DNA from: JACKJP01 sp050249695
GTDB taxonomy: Bacteria; Pseudomonadota; Alphaproteobacteria; Rhizobiales; Tepidamorphaceae
Reading direction: 5' to 3'
DNA length: 64,000 nucleotides
NCBI GenBank assembly: GCA_050249695.1
Contig: JBFWQA010000001.1
Location: forward strand, 496,001-560,000
Below, one piece after another: positions 8,445 to 17,755 of this stretch; within the stretch, counting starts at the first letter, position 1; every line of letters begins with the position of its first letter. The notes beneath the pieces are model-generated. The model ran no database searches and was not told where the DNA came from. It saw only the letters and a program-made list of their open reading frames with translations. The position numbers and the translations under genes are program-made.

Positions 8445-8541
8445 CAGGTCAGCCAGCGATTCTGCATTTGCCCCGGCGAGGTTCCGCACCGCAATAGCGC
8501 GTTTTGCGATCCAATCCTAGAGCGCAGGGCAGTTAAGCTGT

Positions 8542-9936
<1,395 letters not shown>

Positions 9937-9938
9937 CG

Positions 9939-11087
9939 TCAGTGGGTCCGGGTTCGCAGCGGCAGATAGTGCCGTTCGGCGCGGCGGCTGAGCGCGGTCA
10001 GGAGTTCATAGCCGATCGTGCCGGCGGCCCGCGCGACATCGTCGAGGGCGACGTTTTCGCCGAAGATCTCGATCCAGTCGCCCTGTTTCACGAATCCTTC
10101 CGGCAACGTCGATATGTCGAAGGCGGCGAGATCCATCGAGATGCGCCCGACAAGCGGCACGCGCTCGCCGGCGATGTGCCCGTACGCGCCGGCAAACAGC
10201 TGGCGGAGCGGCACGCCGCTGCCGCTGGCGATCCGGTGGTAGCCGTCGCCATAGCCGATGGCGGCGATGGCGACGCGGCTGTCGCGGCCGCATTCATGCG
10301 TTGCCCCGTAGCCGATCCGCTCGCCCTTCATCACGTCCCGAACCTGCACGATGCGGGCCTGTGCGGTCACGACCACCTCCATGGGGCCCATCGCGCCGTC
10401 GATCGCCTCGCCGCCATAAAGGGCGATCCCCGGCCGCGTCAGGTCGAAGCCGAGGCCCGCGTCCTGCAGAATGCCGGCCGAATTCGCGAGCGAGGCGGGG
10501 ACGCCCGGAAAGAGGCCGCGCACGGCCTCGAACCGGACCTGTTGCTCGCCCGTCATCGGATTGGCGGGCTGGTCCGCGCAGGCCAGATGGCTCATCACCA
10601 GATCGAGGCGGATATTGGCGAGGAGCGCGGCGTCCTTTGCGAGTGTCCCGGCTTCGCCGGCCGTCAGTCCCAGCCGGTTCATCCCTGTGTCGACGTGCAG
10701 CGCCGCGGGCAGCGGAGACGTCTCGGCCTTTGCCGCCTTCCGCCATATGCCGACGTCCTCCATCGAATTCAGCACCGGGATCAGCCGCTCATCGCGAAAC
10801 AGGCCGGCATTGGCCGCATTGAGGCCGCTGAGCACGAAGACGCGCGATTGCGGCGCCAGCGCGCGGACCTCGAGGCCCTCGGACGCGATGGCGACGAAGA
10901 AGCTGCGGCAGCCGCTCTCGACGAGGGCCGGGACGGTTTCAGCGAGCCCGAGCCCATAGGCGTCGGCCTTGACCACGGCGGCGGTTTCCGCCCTCGGCGC
11001 GAAATCGCACAGCCGCTTCCAGTTCCGCGCCAGCGCCGCCAGATCGATGATCAGCCTGACGCCCGTTGTCTCGGCCGGCGCGGTCAT
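9939..11087 (-). CDS. alr: Alanine racemase
   Basis: A PLP enzyme converting L-alanine to D-alanine for peptidoglycan. It is 382 residues long. The N-terminal TIM barrel carries the PLP-lysine motif VVKADAYGLG with Lys40, and the C-terminal beta domain carries the catalytic tyrosine region (ERIGYGATHEC) and GYGDGYHR. Distances between motifs are typical. It is encoded between dnaB (9 bp upstream) and radA (2 bp downstream) on the minus strand, so it is probably translated from a dnaB-alr-radA message. Whether it is biosynthetic (Alr) or catabolic (DadX) is settled towards biosynthetic only by context. Confidence 0.94.
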   Translation of the reverse strand: MTAPAETTGVRLIIDLAALARNWKRLCDFAPRAETAAVVKADAYGLGLAETVPALVESGCRSFFVAIASEGLEVRALAPQSRVFVLSGLNAANAGLFRDERLIPVLNSMEDVGIWRKAAKAETSPLPAALHVDTGMNRLGLTAGEAGTLAKDAALLANIRLDLVMSHLACADQPANPMTGEQQVRFEAVRGLFPGVPASLANSAGILQDAGLGFDLTRPGIALYGGEAIDGAMGPMEVVVTAQARIVQVRDVMKGERIGYGATHECGRDSRVAIAAIGYGDGYHRIASGSGVPLRQLFAGAYGHIAGERVPLVGRISMDLAAFDISTLPEGFVKQGDWIEIFGENVALDDVARAAGTIGYELLTALSRRAERHYLPLRTRTH

Positions 11088-11096
11088 CGGCCCCGG

Positions 11097-12596
11097 TCAG
11101 TCGTGATGCGCCGGCAGGTGATCGCCCGGCGCGTAGTTGCCGAAACGGGTCAGCTCGCCCTGGAAATGGAGTTTCACGGTGCCGGTCGGGCCGTGGCGCT
11201 GCTTGCCGATGATGACCTCGGCGACGGCGTGGACGGCCTCCATTTCCGCCTCCCACTTGAAGAACTCCTCGGTGCCTTCCTTCGGTTTGCGGGACTTCAG
11301 ATAATATTCCTCGCGATAGACGAACAGCACCACGTCAGCGTCCTGCTCGATGGAGCCGGATTCGCGCAGGTCCGCCAGCTGCGGGCGCTTGTCTTCGCGC
11401 TGCTCGACCTGCCGCGAGAGCTGCGACAGCGCCAGAATCGGTACGTTAAGTTCCTTGGCCAACGCCTTGAGACTGGTGGTGATTTCGGTGATTTCCTGCA
11501 CCCGGCTGTCGGATGAGCGCTTGCCCGATCCGGTGAGAAGCTGCAGGTAATCGATGACGAGCAGGTCGAGTCCGCGCTGTCTTTTCAGGCGGCGCGCGCG
11601 TGCGGCCAGCTGGGCGATCGTCAGGCCGCCGGTCGCGTCGATATAGAGCGGTACCGACTGGAGCCGACTCGATGCATCGACGATCTTCTCGAATTCCAGC
11701 TGACTGGTCTTGCCCCTGCGTATCGTCTCCGAAGGCACGCCCGCCTGTTCGGAGATGATACGGGTTGCAAGCTGTTCGGCCGACATTTCGAGCGAGAAGA
11801 ACCCGACGATCCCTCCGTCCAGACGCTTCTCCTCGCCGCTCGGCAGCGTTTCGGCGCGGTAACGCGAGGCGACCGAGAAGGCGATATTGGTGGCAAGCGC
11901 CGTTTTGCCCATTGCCGGGCGTCCCGCGAGGATGATGAGGTCCGAAGACTGCAGACCGCCCATCATCTCGTCGAGGTCGCGCAGATAGGTGGCGATGCCG
12001 GAAAGATGTCCGTCGCGTTGATACGCAGCGGTTGCCATCTCGATCGCCGCAGTCAGGGCGTCCGCGAAACGCTGAAAGCCGCCGCCATACTTGCCCGTCT
12101 CGGCCATCTCGAAGAGCCGTTGCTCGGCCTGTTCGATCTGCATGCGCGGCGAGATGTCGACCGGCGCGTCATAGGCGAGATTGACCATGTCCTCGCCGAC
12201 GCCGATCAGGCCACGGCGGGTCGCCAGCTCGTAGATCGTGCGCCCGTAGTCTTCGGTGTTGATGACGGTCGGCGCCTCGGCGGCAAGCCGCGCCAGATAT
12301 TGCGGTACGGTCAGATCGCCGACAGGCGGTTCGCGGTCGAGGAACGTCTTCAGCGTGACCGGCGTCGCCGTGCGGTTGGCACGGATCAGGCTGGAGATGA
12401 TGTCGAACACGCGGCCATGCAGGCCTTCGTAGAAATGTTCCGGACGCAGGAAATCGGAAATGCGGAAAAACGCGTCATTATTGACCAGAATTGCCCCGAT
12501 CAGGGCCTGTTCGGCTTCCAGGTTGTGGGGCGCGAGCCGATAATCGGGCTCGTTCTGGCCGGTATTCTGCGAAGTTGCGAGGCGTGGCTGGTTCAT
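11097..12596 (-). CDS. dnaB: Replicative DNA helicase DnaB
   Basis: A hexameric 5'-3' helicase of the replisome, 499 residues. It has an N-terminal DnaB primase-interacting domain (PHNLEAEQALIGAIL) and a C-terminal RecA-fold helicase domain with Walker A GRPAMGKT at 225-232, Walker B DLLVIDYLQLL and the R-finger/DADV region (SIEQDADVVLFVYREEYY). No intein is visible. The ATG at 12596 was preferred to 12659, which would add an unconserved 21-residue extension. It is the first gene of the apparent dnaB-alr-radA-cvpA-purF-SDR series; about 190 bp separate it from rplI, and a terminator for the ribosomal operon lies in that space. Confidence 0.96.
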   Translation of the reverse strand: MNQPRLATSQNTGQNEPDYRLAPHNLEAEQALIGAILVNNDAFFRISDFLRPEHFYEGLHGRVFDIISSLIRANRTATPVTLKTFLDREPPVGDLTVPQYLARLAAEAPTVINTEDYGRTIYELATRRGLIGVGEDMVNLAYDAPVDISPRMQIEQAEQRLFEMAETGKYGGGFQRFADALTAAIEMATAAYQRDGHLSGIATYLRDLDEMMGGLQSSDLIILAGRPAMGKTALATNIAFSVASRYRAETLPSGEEKRLDGGIVGFFSLEMSAEQLATRIISEQAGVPSETIRRGKTSQLEFEKIVDASSRLQSVPLYIDATGGLTIAQLAARARRLKRQRGLDLLVIDYLQLLTGSGKRSSDSRVQEITEITTSLKALAKELNVPILALSQLSRQVEQREDKRPQLADLRESGSIEQDADVVLFVYREEYYLKSRKPKEGTEEFFKWEAEMEAVHAVAEVIIGKQRHGPTGTVKLHFQGELTRFGNYAPGDHLPAHHD

Positions 12597-12722
12597 GGCG
12601 GTTAACGGTGTAGGCCGTTGCTTCTGATTCGACCAATCACAATGATTGACCTCCGGCATGCCCGGCGCTCGATCTCAACGTTTTAAACCGCGATCCACAG
12701 GCTGGGAAAATGCCTGTTGACG

Positions 12723-12757
12723 AAAAAGCCCGGCACGGTCGTTCCGCGCCGGGCTTT
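12723..12757 (-). terminator. Rho-independent terminator of the rpsF-rplI operon
   Basis: On the minus strand, AAAGCCCGGC and GCCGGGCTTT form a perfect 10-bp GC-rich stem (plus-strand arms 12748-12757 and 12725-12734), followed immediately by more T residues (CTTTTTCG). It lies 30 bp beyond the rplI stop and before dnaB, so it separates the ribosomal operon from dnaB. Confidence 0.85.
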
Positions 12758-12786
12758 GGGAATAAATGGCCCTTTGGAGCCGAAGA

Positions 12787-13362
12787 CTATTCTTCTTCGC
12801 CTTCCTGCTCTTCCTGGCCGGCGGCGACGCCCTCGAAGAATTCCTCCGCCGCGGCGCGCTCTTCCTCGCGCTGGGTCTCGGTGATGTCCTCGCCGCGCGC
12901 CTGACGCTCCGCCTCGTCCTGGCTGCGCGCGACATTGATCGACACGGTGACCTCGACTTCAGGGTGCAGGCGGACCGGCACGTCGGTGACGCCCAGCGCC
13001 TTGATCGGCTGGTTGAGGTCGACCTGGTTGCGGTTGACGCTGAAGCCCTCGGCGGTCAGCGCCTCGGCGATGTCGCGCGACGACACCGAACCGTAGAGCT
13101 GGCCGCTTTCGCCGGCCTGACGGATCAGGATCACGGCGACGCCGTCGAGCTTTCCAGCGACGGCCTCGGCCTCGCTCTTGCGCTCCAGGTTGCGGGCTTC
13201 CAGCTGCGCGCGCTGGGATTCGAACTTGGCCTTGTTGGCTTCGTTGGCGCGTAGCGCCTTGCCCTGCGGCAGCAGGAAATTACGGGCATAGCCGTCCTTC
13301 ACGCGGACGGTGTCGCCCATCTGGCCAAGGCGCGCGATACGTTCGAGCAGGATCACTTCCAT
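12787..13362 (-). CDS. rplI: 50S ribosomal protein L9 (bL9) with long acidic tail
   Basis: A 191-residue protein. The N-terminal bL9 domain (MEVILLERIARLGQMGDTVRVKDGYARNFLLPQGKA) binds 23S rRNA, and the connecting helix and C-terminal domain follow to about residue 150. The last 40-50 residues are an added tail rich in Glu, Gln and Arg that ends in an acidic run (QEEQEGEEE). Canonical bL9 is about 150 residues, so this is an extension; similar tails are known in alphaproteobacteria. Its start lies 4 bp from the stop of the DUF2232 gene, and it is the last gene of the operon before the terminator. Confidence 0.95.
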   Translation of the reverse strand: MEVILLERIARLGQMGDTVRVKDGYARNFLLPQGKALRANEANKAKFESQRAQLEARNLERKSEAEAVAGKLDGVAVILIRQAGESGQLYGSVSSRDIAEALTAEGFSVNRNQVDLNQPIKALGVTDVPVRLHPEVEVTVSINVARSQDEAERQARGEDITETQREEERAAAEEFFEGVAAGQEEQEGEEE

Positions 13363-13366
13363 GGTT

Positions 13367-14344
13367 TCAGTCTCCTTGATTGCTGTTTGAATGAGAAGAG
13401 TTGGCGAGGGGGCCGCCGCCCTTGCCGCCGAACGGCGAAATGCTGTCGACGATGCCGACGATGGCGAGTGGCAGAAGCACCCAGAGTGTCAGGGTGAGAA
13501 GCGCGGCATAGAGCGCGCCGAGGGCGATAGGTCGCCAGGGCTGCCCGCGGGTGACGCGGTGAATGGCGACGATACCGCCGAACGCGAAGACGGCGGCGAA
13601 GGCGGCGGTGACGATCATGCCCGCCAGCCCGATCGCGCCGCCGAAAAAGCTGAGCGGAATCCCGATCACCAGCGCCAGAGCGCCCTCGCGCGGTATCCGC
13701 AGGTCGGCAAACAGCGATCCGGGTCGCTGAAGCCTGGCCGAAGCGGCCGTGACGCGCACGGCAAGCCAAAGATTGAGAACGATGGATATGATCCACACCA
13801 GCGCAAACACTCGCGGCAGGAGCGTCGCCATGGTCCTGGCGAACGCATCGGCATCGAGGCCGCCATTCGCCGGCAACGGCAGGCGTTCGCCGCTTTCCTG
13901 CGCGCCCGTCAGCATCTGCTTGAACAATTCGGCGAGCCGCTCCGTGTCGAAGCCGATGATTGTCATGAAGATCAAGGACAGCAGCGCGCCGTAGGCCGCG
14001 CACCACAGCAGCATCCGTCCGGCCGGGTACCATTCCGTCGGCGAGCCGGGGATGGTCTCGTCGACGGGGCGTCCGAGCATGGCGAGACGCGCCAGAAAGG
14101 CGGCCGGCAGGGCGCAGGCGAGCACATAGACGGCAGCGGACGGCAATCCGGTGACGGCGATCGTCGCCGAACCGGCTGCGGCTGCGATCCAGCCGGAGGC
14201 GGTCCCCCAGCCGAGGCCGGCGATCAGGATCGGCAGCGGTGCAAGATAGAACAGGGGAATGGCCAGCAATGTCCCGGCGGATACCGCCAGGAAGAGAAGC
14301 GCTGAGGCGAGGCCCGCGCCGATGGCCAGTGCGATCGTTTTCAT
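13367..14344 (-). CDS. DUF2232 multi-pass membrane protein
   Basis: A 325-residue very hydrophobic protein with about eight predicted membrane segments. In alphaproteobacteria DUF2232 genes are characteristically found between rpsR and rplI, exactly as here, which supports the identity more than any catalytic motif. Function is unknown; the family is distantly similar to predicted S-component or YybS-like membrane proteins, and I would not assign transport. Spacing is 103 bp after rpsR and 4 bp before rplI. The alternative reading frame covering the same region (up to 14411) is a compositional shadow. Confidence 0.85.
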   Translation of the reverse strand: MKTIALAIGAGLASALLFLAVSAGTLLAIPLFYLAPLPILIAGLGWGTASGWIAAAAGSATIAVTGLPSAAVYVLACALPAAFLARLAMLGRPVDETIPGSPTEWYPAGRMLLWCAAYGALLSLIFMTIIGFDTERLAELFKQMLTGAQESGERLPLPANGGLDADAFARTMATLLPRVFALVWIISIVLNLWLAVRVTAASARLQRPGSLFADLRIPREGALALVIGIPLSFFGGAIGLAGMIVTAAFAAVFAFGGIVAIHRVTRGQPWRPIALGALYAALLTLTLWVLLPLAIVGIVDSISPFGGKGGGPLANSSHSNSNQGD

Positions 14345-14447
14345 CTCGTCCGCTGTCCCGCTCGCCTTGAGCGGTTAGAGGCGGATCGGCCAAGCCGACC
14401 GTCCGCCCCAACCGAGTTGCTTCACGCCGGGCAACCCCGGCAGGTCA

Positions 14448-14699
14448 TTACTTCAACGCGTAGGGCAGGAGGCCCAGAAAACGCGAGCGCTTGATGGCGC
14501 GGGCGAGTTCACGCTGCTTCTTTGCCGAAACCGCAGTGATCCGGCTCGGCACGATCTTGCCGCGCTCCGACATGTAGCGCTGCAGGAGCTTGGGATCCTT
14601 GTAGTCGATCTTCTGGGCGTTCGGCCCGGAGAACGGGCAGGACTTGCGGCGGCGGAAAAAAGGACGCCGGACCGGAAGTTGTGCGATATCGACGCTCAT
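14448..14699 (-). CDS. rpsR: 30S ribosomal protein S18 (bS18)
   Basis: An 83-residue protein with the S18 signature (IDYKDPKLLQRYMSERGKIVPSRITAVSAKKQRELARAIKRSRFLGLLPY). It forms a heterodimer with S6 on the 30S platform. The N-terminus (RRPFFRRRKSCPF) keeps a single Cys. The start codon overlaps the rpsF stop by 4 bp (ATGA arrangement), consistent with translational coupling of the S6-S18 pair. Confidence 0.97.
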   Translation of the reverse strand: MSVDIAQLPVRRPFFRRRKSCPFSGPNAQKIDYKDPKLLQRYMSERGKIVPSRITAVSAKKQRELARAIKRSRFLGLLPYALK

Positions 14700-15169
14700 G
14701 CGGCCTCTCCTTCATCGCTGTCGTTGTCGTCGCGCGAACGGCGGTCGCCCCGGTCGCCGCGATCTCCGCGATCCCCACGGTCGCCGCGATCGCCTCGGTC
14801 GCCGCGATCTCCGCGCGGGCCGCCACGGCCCGGACGGTCGTCGCGGTCGCGGCGCGTCAGAATGGCGGACTGGCCTTCCTCGTGGCTTTCCACCCGGATC
14901 GTCATGAAACGGATGACGTCCTCATTGAGACCCATCTGGCGTTCCATCTCGGCGATCGCCTCCGGCGAAGCGTCGATATTGAACATCGTGTAGTGCGCCT
15001 TGCGGTTCTTGCGGATGCGGAAGGCGAGCGCCCTGAGGCCCCAGGATTCCGTCTTCGATACCGTGCCGCCGCGCTCGGTGATGATGTTGCGGAACTGCTC
15101 GCACAGGGCTTCCACCTGTTGCGAGGAAACATCCTGGCGCGCCAGGAATACGTGTTCGTAAAGGGGCAT
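14696..15169 (-). CDS. rpsF: 30S ribosomal protein S6 (bS6) with Gly-Asp-Arg repeat tail
   Basis: A 157-residue protein. Residues 1-95 are a normal S6 domain (MPLYEHVFLARQDVSSQQVE... FNIDASPEAI... MGLNEDVIRFMTIR). After about residue 105 the chain is an Arg/Asp/Gly-rich tail with eight consecutive GDR triplets (residues 120-143), then an acidic end (DDNDSDEGEAA). The tail is probably disordered. E. coli S6 is modified by C-terminal glutamates, and this acidic terminus is a loose parallel only. The start at 15169 gives the family N-terminus; an upstream in-frame ATG at 15196 would add nine residues. It is the first gene of the ribosomal operon. Confidence 0.95.
   Translation of the reverse strand: MPLYEHVFLARQDVSSQQVEALCEQFRNIITERGGTVSKTESWGLRALAFRIRKNRKAHYTMFNIDASPEAIAEMERQMGLNEDVIRFMTIRVESHEEGQSAILTRRDRDDRPGRGGPRGDRGDRGDRGDRGDRGDRGDRGDRRSRDDNDSDEGEAA
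14742..14813 (-). repeat. Eight tandem 9-bp units encoding (Gly-Asp-Arg)8
   Basis: Eight contiguous 9-mers of the form CGGTCGCCN or CGATCNCCN on the plus strand, each the reverse complement of Gly-Asp-Arg codons. The units differ at synonymous third positions (CGG/CGA for Arg, TCG/TCT/TCC, CCG/CCC/CCA/CCT), so the amino-acid repeat is kept while the DNA repeat has drifted. It lies in frame in the 3' end of rpsF. Confidence 0.9.
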
Positions 15170-15223
15170 GCTGCGCCTTTCCTTCGGTTTGTCCATCTCG
15201 TGCCCCGACGCTGAGCCTCATCG

Positions 15224-15246
15224 AAGCCTTTGGATTGGAAAGGCTT
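15224..15246 (-). promoter_or_regulatory. Hairpin in the rpsF 5' leader, possible S6-S18 autoregulatory element
   Basis: AAGCCTTT at 15224-15231 is complementary to AAAGGCTT at 15239-15246, giving an 8-bp stem with a 7-nt loop 55-77 nt upstream of the rpsF start. A second small hairpin (GCGTG/CACGC around 15314-15326) lies further upstream in the same leader. S6-S18 complexes repress their own mRNA by binding leader RNA in several bacteria. I cannot show that this leader matches that motif, so the regulatory role is an inference. Confidence 0.3.
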
Positions 15247-15391
15247 GATCGAACAACGCTTCAAGAGCGGGAACACGGGAAGCCGGTGCGATGTCTCGCC
15301 CCTGCCGCGGGTCGCGTGCAACACGCTTTTCCCTTGGCCTTCCGTTCAGCTCCCGGTCGGGGATGCCACGAGTTTGCTTCGTGCGGGGCTG

Positions 15392-15420
15392 CTAATAAGG
15401 CTTCGGGCGCCAAAGCGCAA
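15392..15420 (-). promoter_or_regulatory. Candidate sigma-70 promoter for the rpsF operon
   Basis: On the minus strand TTGCGC (15420-15415) and TATTAG (15397-15392) are separated by exactly 17 bp. It would start transcription about 215 nt upstream of rpsF. It is the best -35/-10 pair I could find in the interval, but promoter calls by eye in GC-rich DNA are weak. Confidence 0.35.
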
Positions 15421-15547
15421 GTGTGAAGCGTTAATGAAGGCACGTCCGCTCTTGACTTGACGGCATCTGCCGGTCTTTGTCCGCCCCGGGAGCGTCCGGC
15501 GGTTTCGTCGCGCGGACGACAACGAACGGCGACAGGGCGATTGGACC

Positions 15548-16489
15548 ATGGCAAGCAGCCGGGCTTTCGTATTTCCGGGACAGGGCAGCCAGAAGGCGGG
15601 AATGGGCCGCGATCTCAGCGATCGATACCCGCAGGCAAAGGCGGTCTTCGACGAGGTCGACGATGCATTGGGTGAGAAGCTGAGCGCGACCATCTTCGAC
15701 GGTCCCGACGAAACCCTCACCCTGACGCGCAACGCGCAGCCGGCGCTGATGGCGGTGTCGATGGCCGTCCTGCGCGTCATGGAGGCGCGCGGGTTCGACC
15801 TTTCCTCACAGGCGGTCTATGTCGCGGGCCATTCGCTCGGCGAATATTCCGCGCTCGCCGCCGCCGGCGCCTTTTCGGTCTCGGATGCGGCCCGCCTGCT
15901 GCGTACGCGCGGCGAAGCCATGCAGAAGGCGGTGCCGGTCGGCGAGGGCGCCATGGCCGCGCTGCTCGGGCTCGATCTGGATGCGGCGCGCGTCGTCGCC
16001 GATGAAGCGACGGCCGCCGGCGGTGTCTGCACCGCCGCCAACGACAATGCCCCAGGTCAGGTCGTGGTCAGCGGCGACAGGGCGGCGGTCGAGCGCGCCG
16101 TGGCGCTGGCCAAGGACGCCGGCGCGATGAAGGCGATGCTTCTGCCTGTGTCGGCCCCCTTCCATTGCCCGCTGATGGCGCCGGCCGCCGACGTGATGGC
16201 CGAGGCGCTCGCCGGCGTAACGATCACCGCGCCGAAAGTGCCGCTGGTCGCCAATGTGCGCGCGTCCGCCATCACGGATCCGGAAGAAATCCGCGCCTGT
16301 CTGGTCGAGCAGGTGACCGGTGCCGTGCGCTGGCGCGAGTCTGTTATGTATATGGCGGGCAACGGCGTCACGGAACTGATCGAACTCGGCGCGGGCAAGG
16401 TGCTCACCGGTCTGGCCAAGCGGATCGACCGGAGCCTCGCCGGCCGTGCAATCGGCACGCCGGCCGATATCGATGCCTGGTTCGGCTGA
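15548..16489 (+). CDS. fabD: Malonyl-CoA:ACP transacylase FabD
   Basis: Transfers malonyl groups from CoA to acyl carrier protein to feed type II fatty-acid elongation. It is 313 residues long. It has FPGQGSQ at about residues 9-15, the nucleophile elbow GHSLGEY with Ser96, and the catalytic His in the SAPFHCPLM block near residue 200. The ATG at 15548 gives the normal N-terminus. It is the first gene of a fabD-fabG-acpP-fabF run on the plus strand, with fabG 26 bp downstream. Confidence 0.96.
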   Translation: MASSRAFVFPGQGSQKAGMGRDLSDRYPQAKAVFDEVDDALGEKLSATIFDGPDETLTLTRNAQPALMAVSMAVLRVMEARGFDLSSQAVYVAGHSLGEYSALAAAGAFSVSDAARLLRTRGEAMQKAVPVGEGAMAALLGLDLDAARVVADEATAAGGVCTAANDNAPGQVVVSGDRAAVERAVALAKDAGAMKAMLLPVSAPFHCPLMAPAADVMAEALAGVTITAPKVPLVANVRASAITDPEEIRACLVEQVTGAVRWRESVMYMAGNGVTELIELGAGKVLTGLAKRIDRSLAGRAIGTPADIDAWFG

Positions 16490-16515
16490 ATCAGGATCAC
16501 AGGAACGTAGGACAT

Positions 16516-17256
16516 ATGTTTGATCTGACGGGGAAAACCGCGCTTGTCACGGGCGCGACGGGAGGCATCGGAGGCGCCATAGCAGGGGCGCTTCACGGGC
16601 AGGGCGCAACTGTCGTCCTGAGCGGTACGCGCAAGGAAGCGCTTGATTCGATCGTCGCTGCGCTGGGCGGACGCGCGATCGCGCTGGCCTGCAATCTTTC
16701 CGATCCGGCCGAGGCGGACGCGCTTGTCGAGAAGACCGAGGAGGCACTGGGCGCGCCGCTCGACATTCTCGTCAACAATGCCGGCATCACCCGCGACAAC
16801 ATCTTCCTGCGCATGCGGGACGATGAGTGGAACGACGTCGTCAACGTCAATCTGTCGGCCGCCTTCCGCGTCTCGCGCGGGGCGATCCGCTCCATGATGC
16901 GCCGGCGCACCGGCCGCATCATCCAGATCACCTCGGTCGTCGGCCACACCGGCAATCTTGGGCAGGCGAACTATACGGCGGCGAAGGCCGGCCTGACGGC
17001 CATGTCCAAATCGCTGGCGCAGGAAGTCGCCAGCCGCGGCATCACCGTCAACTGCATCGCGCCGGGCTTCATCGCCACCGCCATGACCGACAAGCTGAAC
17101 GAGAAGCAGCACGAGGCGATCCTGGCCCGGGTCCCCGCCAAGGCGCTTGGAAAGGGCGAGGATATCGCCGCCGCATGCGTTTATCTGGCAAGCGACGAGG
17201 CCGCCTACGTCACCGGTCAGACATTGCATGTCAACGGCGGTATGGCGATGATCTGA
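16516..17256 (+). CDS. fabG: 3-oxoacyl-ACP reductase FabG
   Basis: An NADPH-dependent reductase of 3-oxoacyl-ACP in fatty-acid elongation, 246 residues. It has the SDR cofactor motif TGATGGIGG (12-20), NNAG (87-90), catalytic Ser140, Tyr153 and Lys157 (YTAAK), and the FabG-typical IAPGFIATAMTD. Position between fabD and acpP supports FabG over a generic SDR. The start at 16516 is preceded by AGGAACGTAGGAC, a reasonable ribosome site. A 5-bp inverted repeat follows the stop (17257-17273) but lacks the features of a terminator. Confidence 0.96.
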   Translation: MFDLTGKTALVTGATGGIGGAIAGALHGQGATVVLSGTRKEALDSIVAALGGRAIALACNLSDPAEADALVEKTEEALGAPLDILVNNAGITRDNIFLRMRDDEWNDVVNVNLSAAFRVSRGAIRSMMRRRTGRIIQITSVVGHTGNLGQANYTAAKAGLTAMSKSLAQEVASRGITVNCIAPGFIATAMTDKLNEKQHEAILARVPAKALGKGEDIAAACVYLASDEAAYVTGQTLHVNGGMAMI

Positions 17257-17467
17257 CAGTCGAAAAAAGACTGTTGAAAGTGCGTTTTCGCCAATATGGT
17301 AATGGTAGAAAAAGTGTGTTAGTTGCACCCACGACAGAGACGGCGAGCGGTAGGTTTCCGCTGTCAAAACGCCGCAGAATCAGTTGCCTGAGCACCGGTT
17401 CCTTGGTCTCTGGGGTTAGTTCACCGGCGGTTTCCGCCTAAACATTTTGGAGCAGGGGTTCTAGGGA

Positions 17468-17704
17468 ATGAGCGATATTGCAGATCGTGTGAAGGCTATC
17501 GTCGTCGAGCATCTCGGTGTCGAGGCCGACAAGGTCACCAATGAAGCAAGCTTCATCGACGATCTCGGCGCGGACAGCCTCGACACGGTCGAACTCGTGA
17601 TGGCCTTCGAAGAGGAATTCGGCTGCGAGATTCGGGACGATGCGGCCGAAACCATCCTGACCGTCGGCGACGCCGTCAAATTCCTCGAAAAGAACGCCGG
17701 CTGA
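17468..17704 (+). CDS. acpP: Acyl carrier protein AcpP
   Basis: A 78-residue acidic carrier protein. Ser37 in GADSLDT is the 4'-phosphopantetheine attachment site. The rest is typical of the housekeeping ACP (MSDIADRVKAIVVEHLGVE). The 211 bp upstream are long for this operon and include a TTGAAA at 17274, so acpP may have its own strong promoter; this is suggestive only. A hairpin between acpP and fabF may raise ACP expression relative to FabF by attenuation. Confidence 0.97.
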   Translation: MSDIADRVKAIVVEHLGVEADKVTNEASFIDDLGADSLDTVELVMAFEEEFGCEIRDDAAETILTVGDAVKFLEKNAG

Positions 17705-17713
17705 CCGCCGGCA

Positions 17714-17741
17714 GCCGGACTTTCCTTTGTCCGGCGGCCTT
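17714..17741 (+). terminator. Hairpin between acpP and fabF, possible attenuator
   Basis: GCCGGAC (17714-17720) and GTCCGGC (17729-17735) form a 7-bp stem around a T/C-rich 8-nt loop, followed by GGCCTTTCTGG, a weak U-containing tail. It fills the 51-bp gap between acpP and fabF. Partial termination here would fit the much higher cellular demand for ACP than for FabF. Confidence 0.45.
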
Positions 17742-17755
17742 TCTGGTGCTTGGAC

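Larger units (their letters stand above)
15170..15547. other. Divergent intergenic region between rpsF and fabD
   Basis: This 378-bp interval has no credible gene; small open frames across it lack ribosome sites and family features. It must carry the promoters of two essential operons in opposite directions. On the minus strand it has the candidate promoter and hairpins described separately. For fabD, TTGACT at about 15452 is a possible -35, but no convincing -10 follows at the right spacing. Confidence 0.6.

Noticed and set aside
14742..14813. Tandem short repeats considered as a CRISPR array or variable-number repeat of non-coding type
   Set aside because: Units are 9 bp without spacers and lie in frame in rpsF, encoding GDR.
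17257..17273. CAGTC/GACTG inverted repeat just after fabG as a terminator
   Set aside because: Only five pairs, an A-rich loop and no T-run. Unlikely to terminate.
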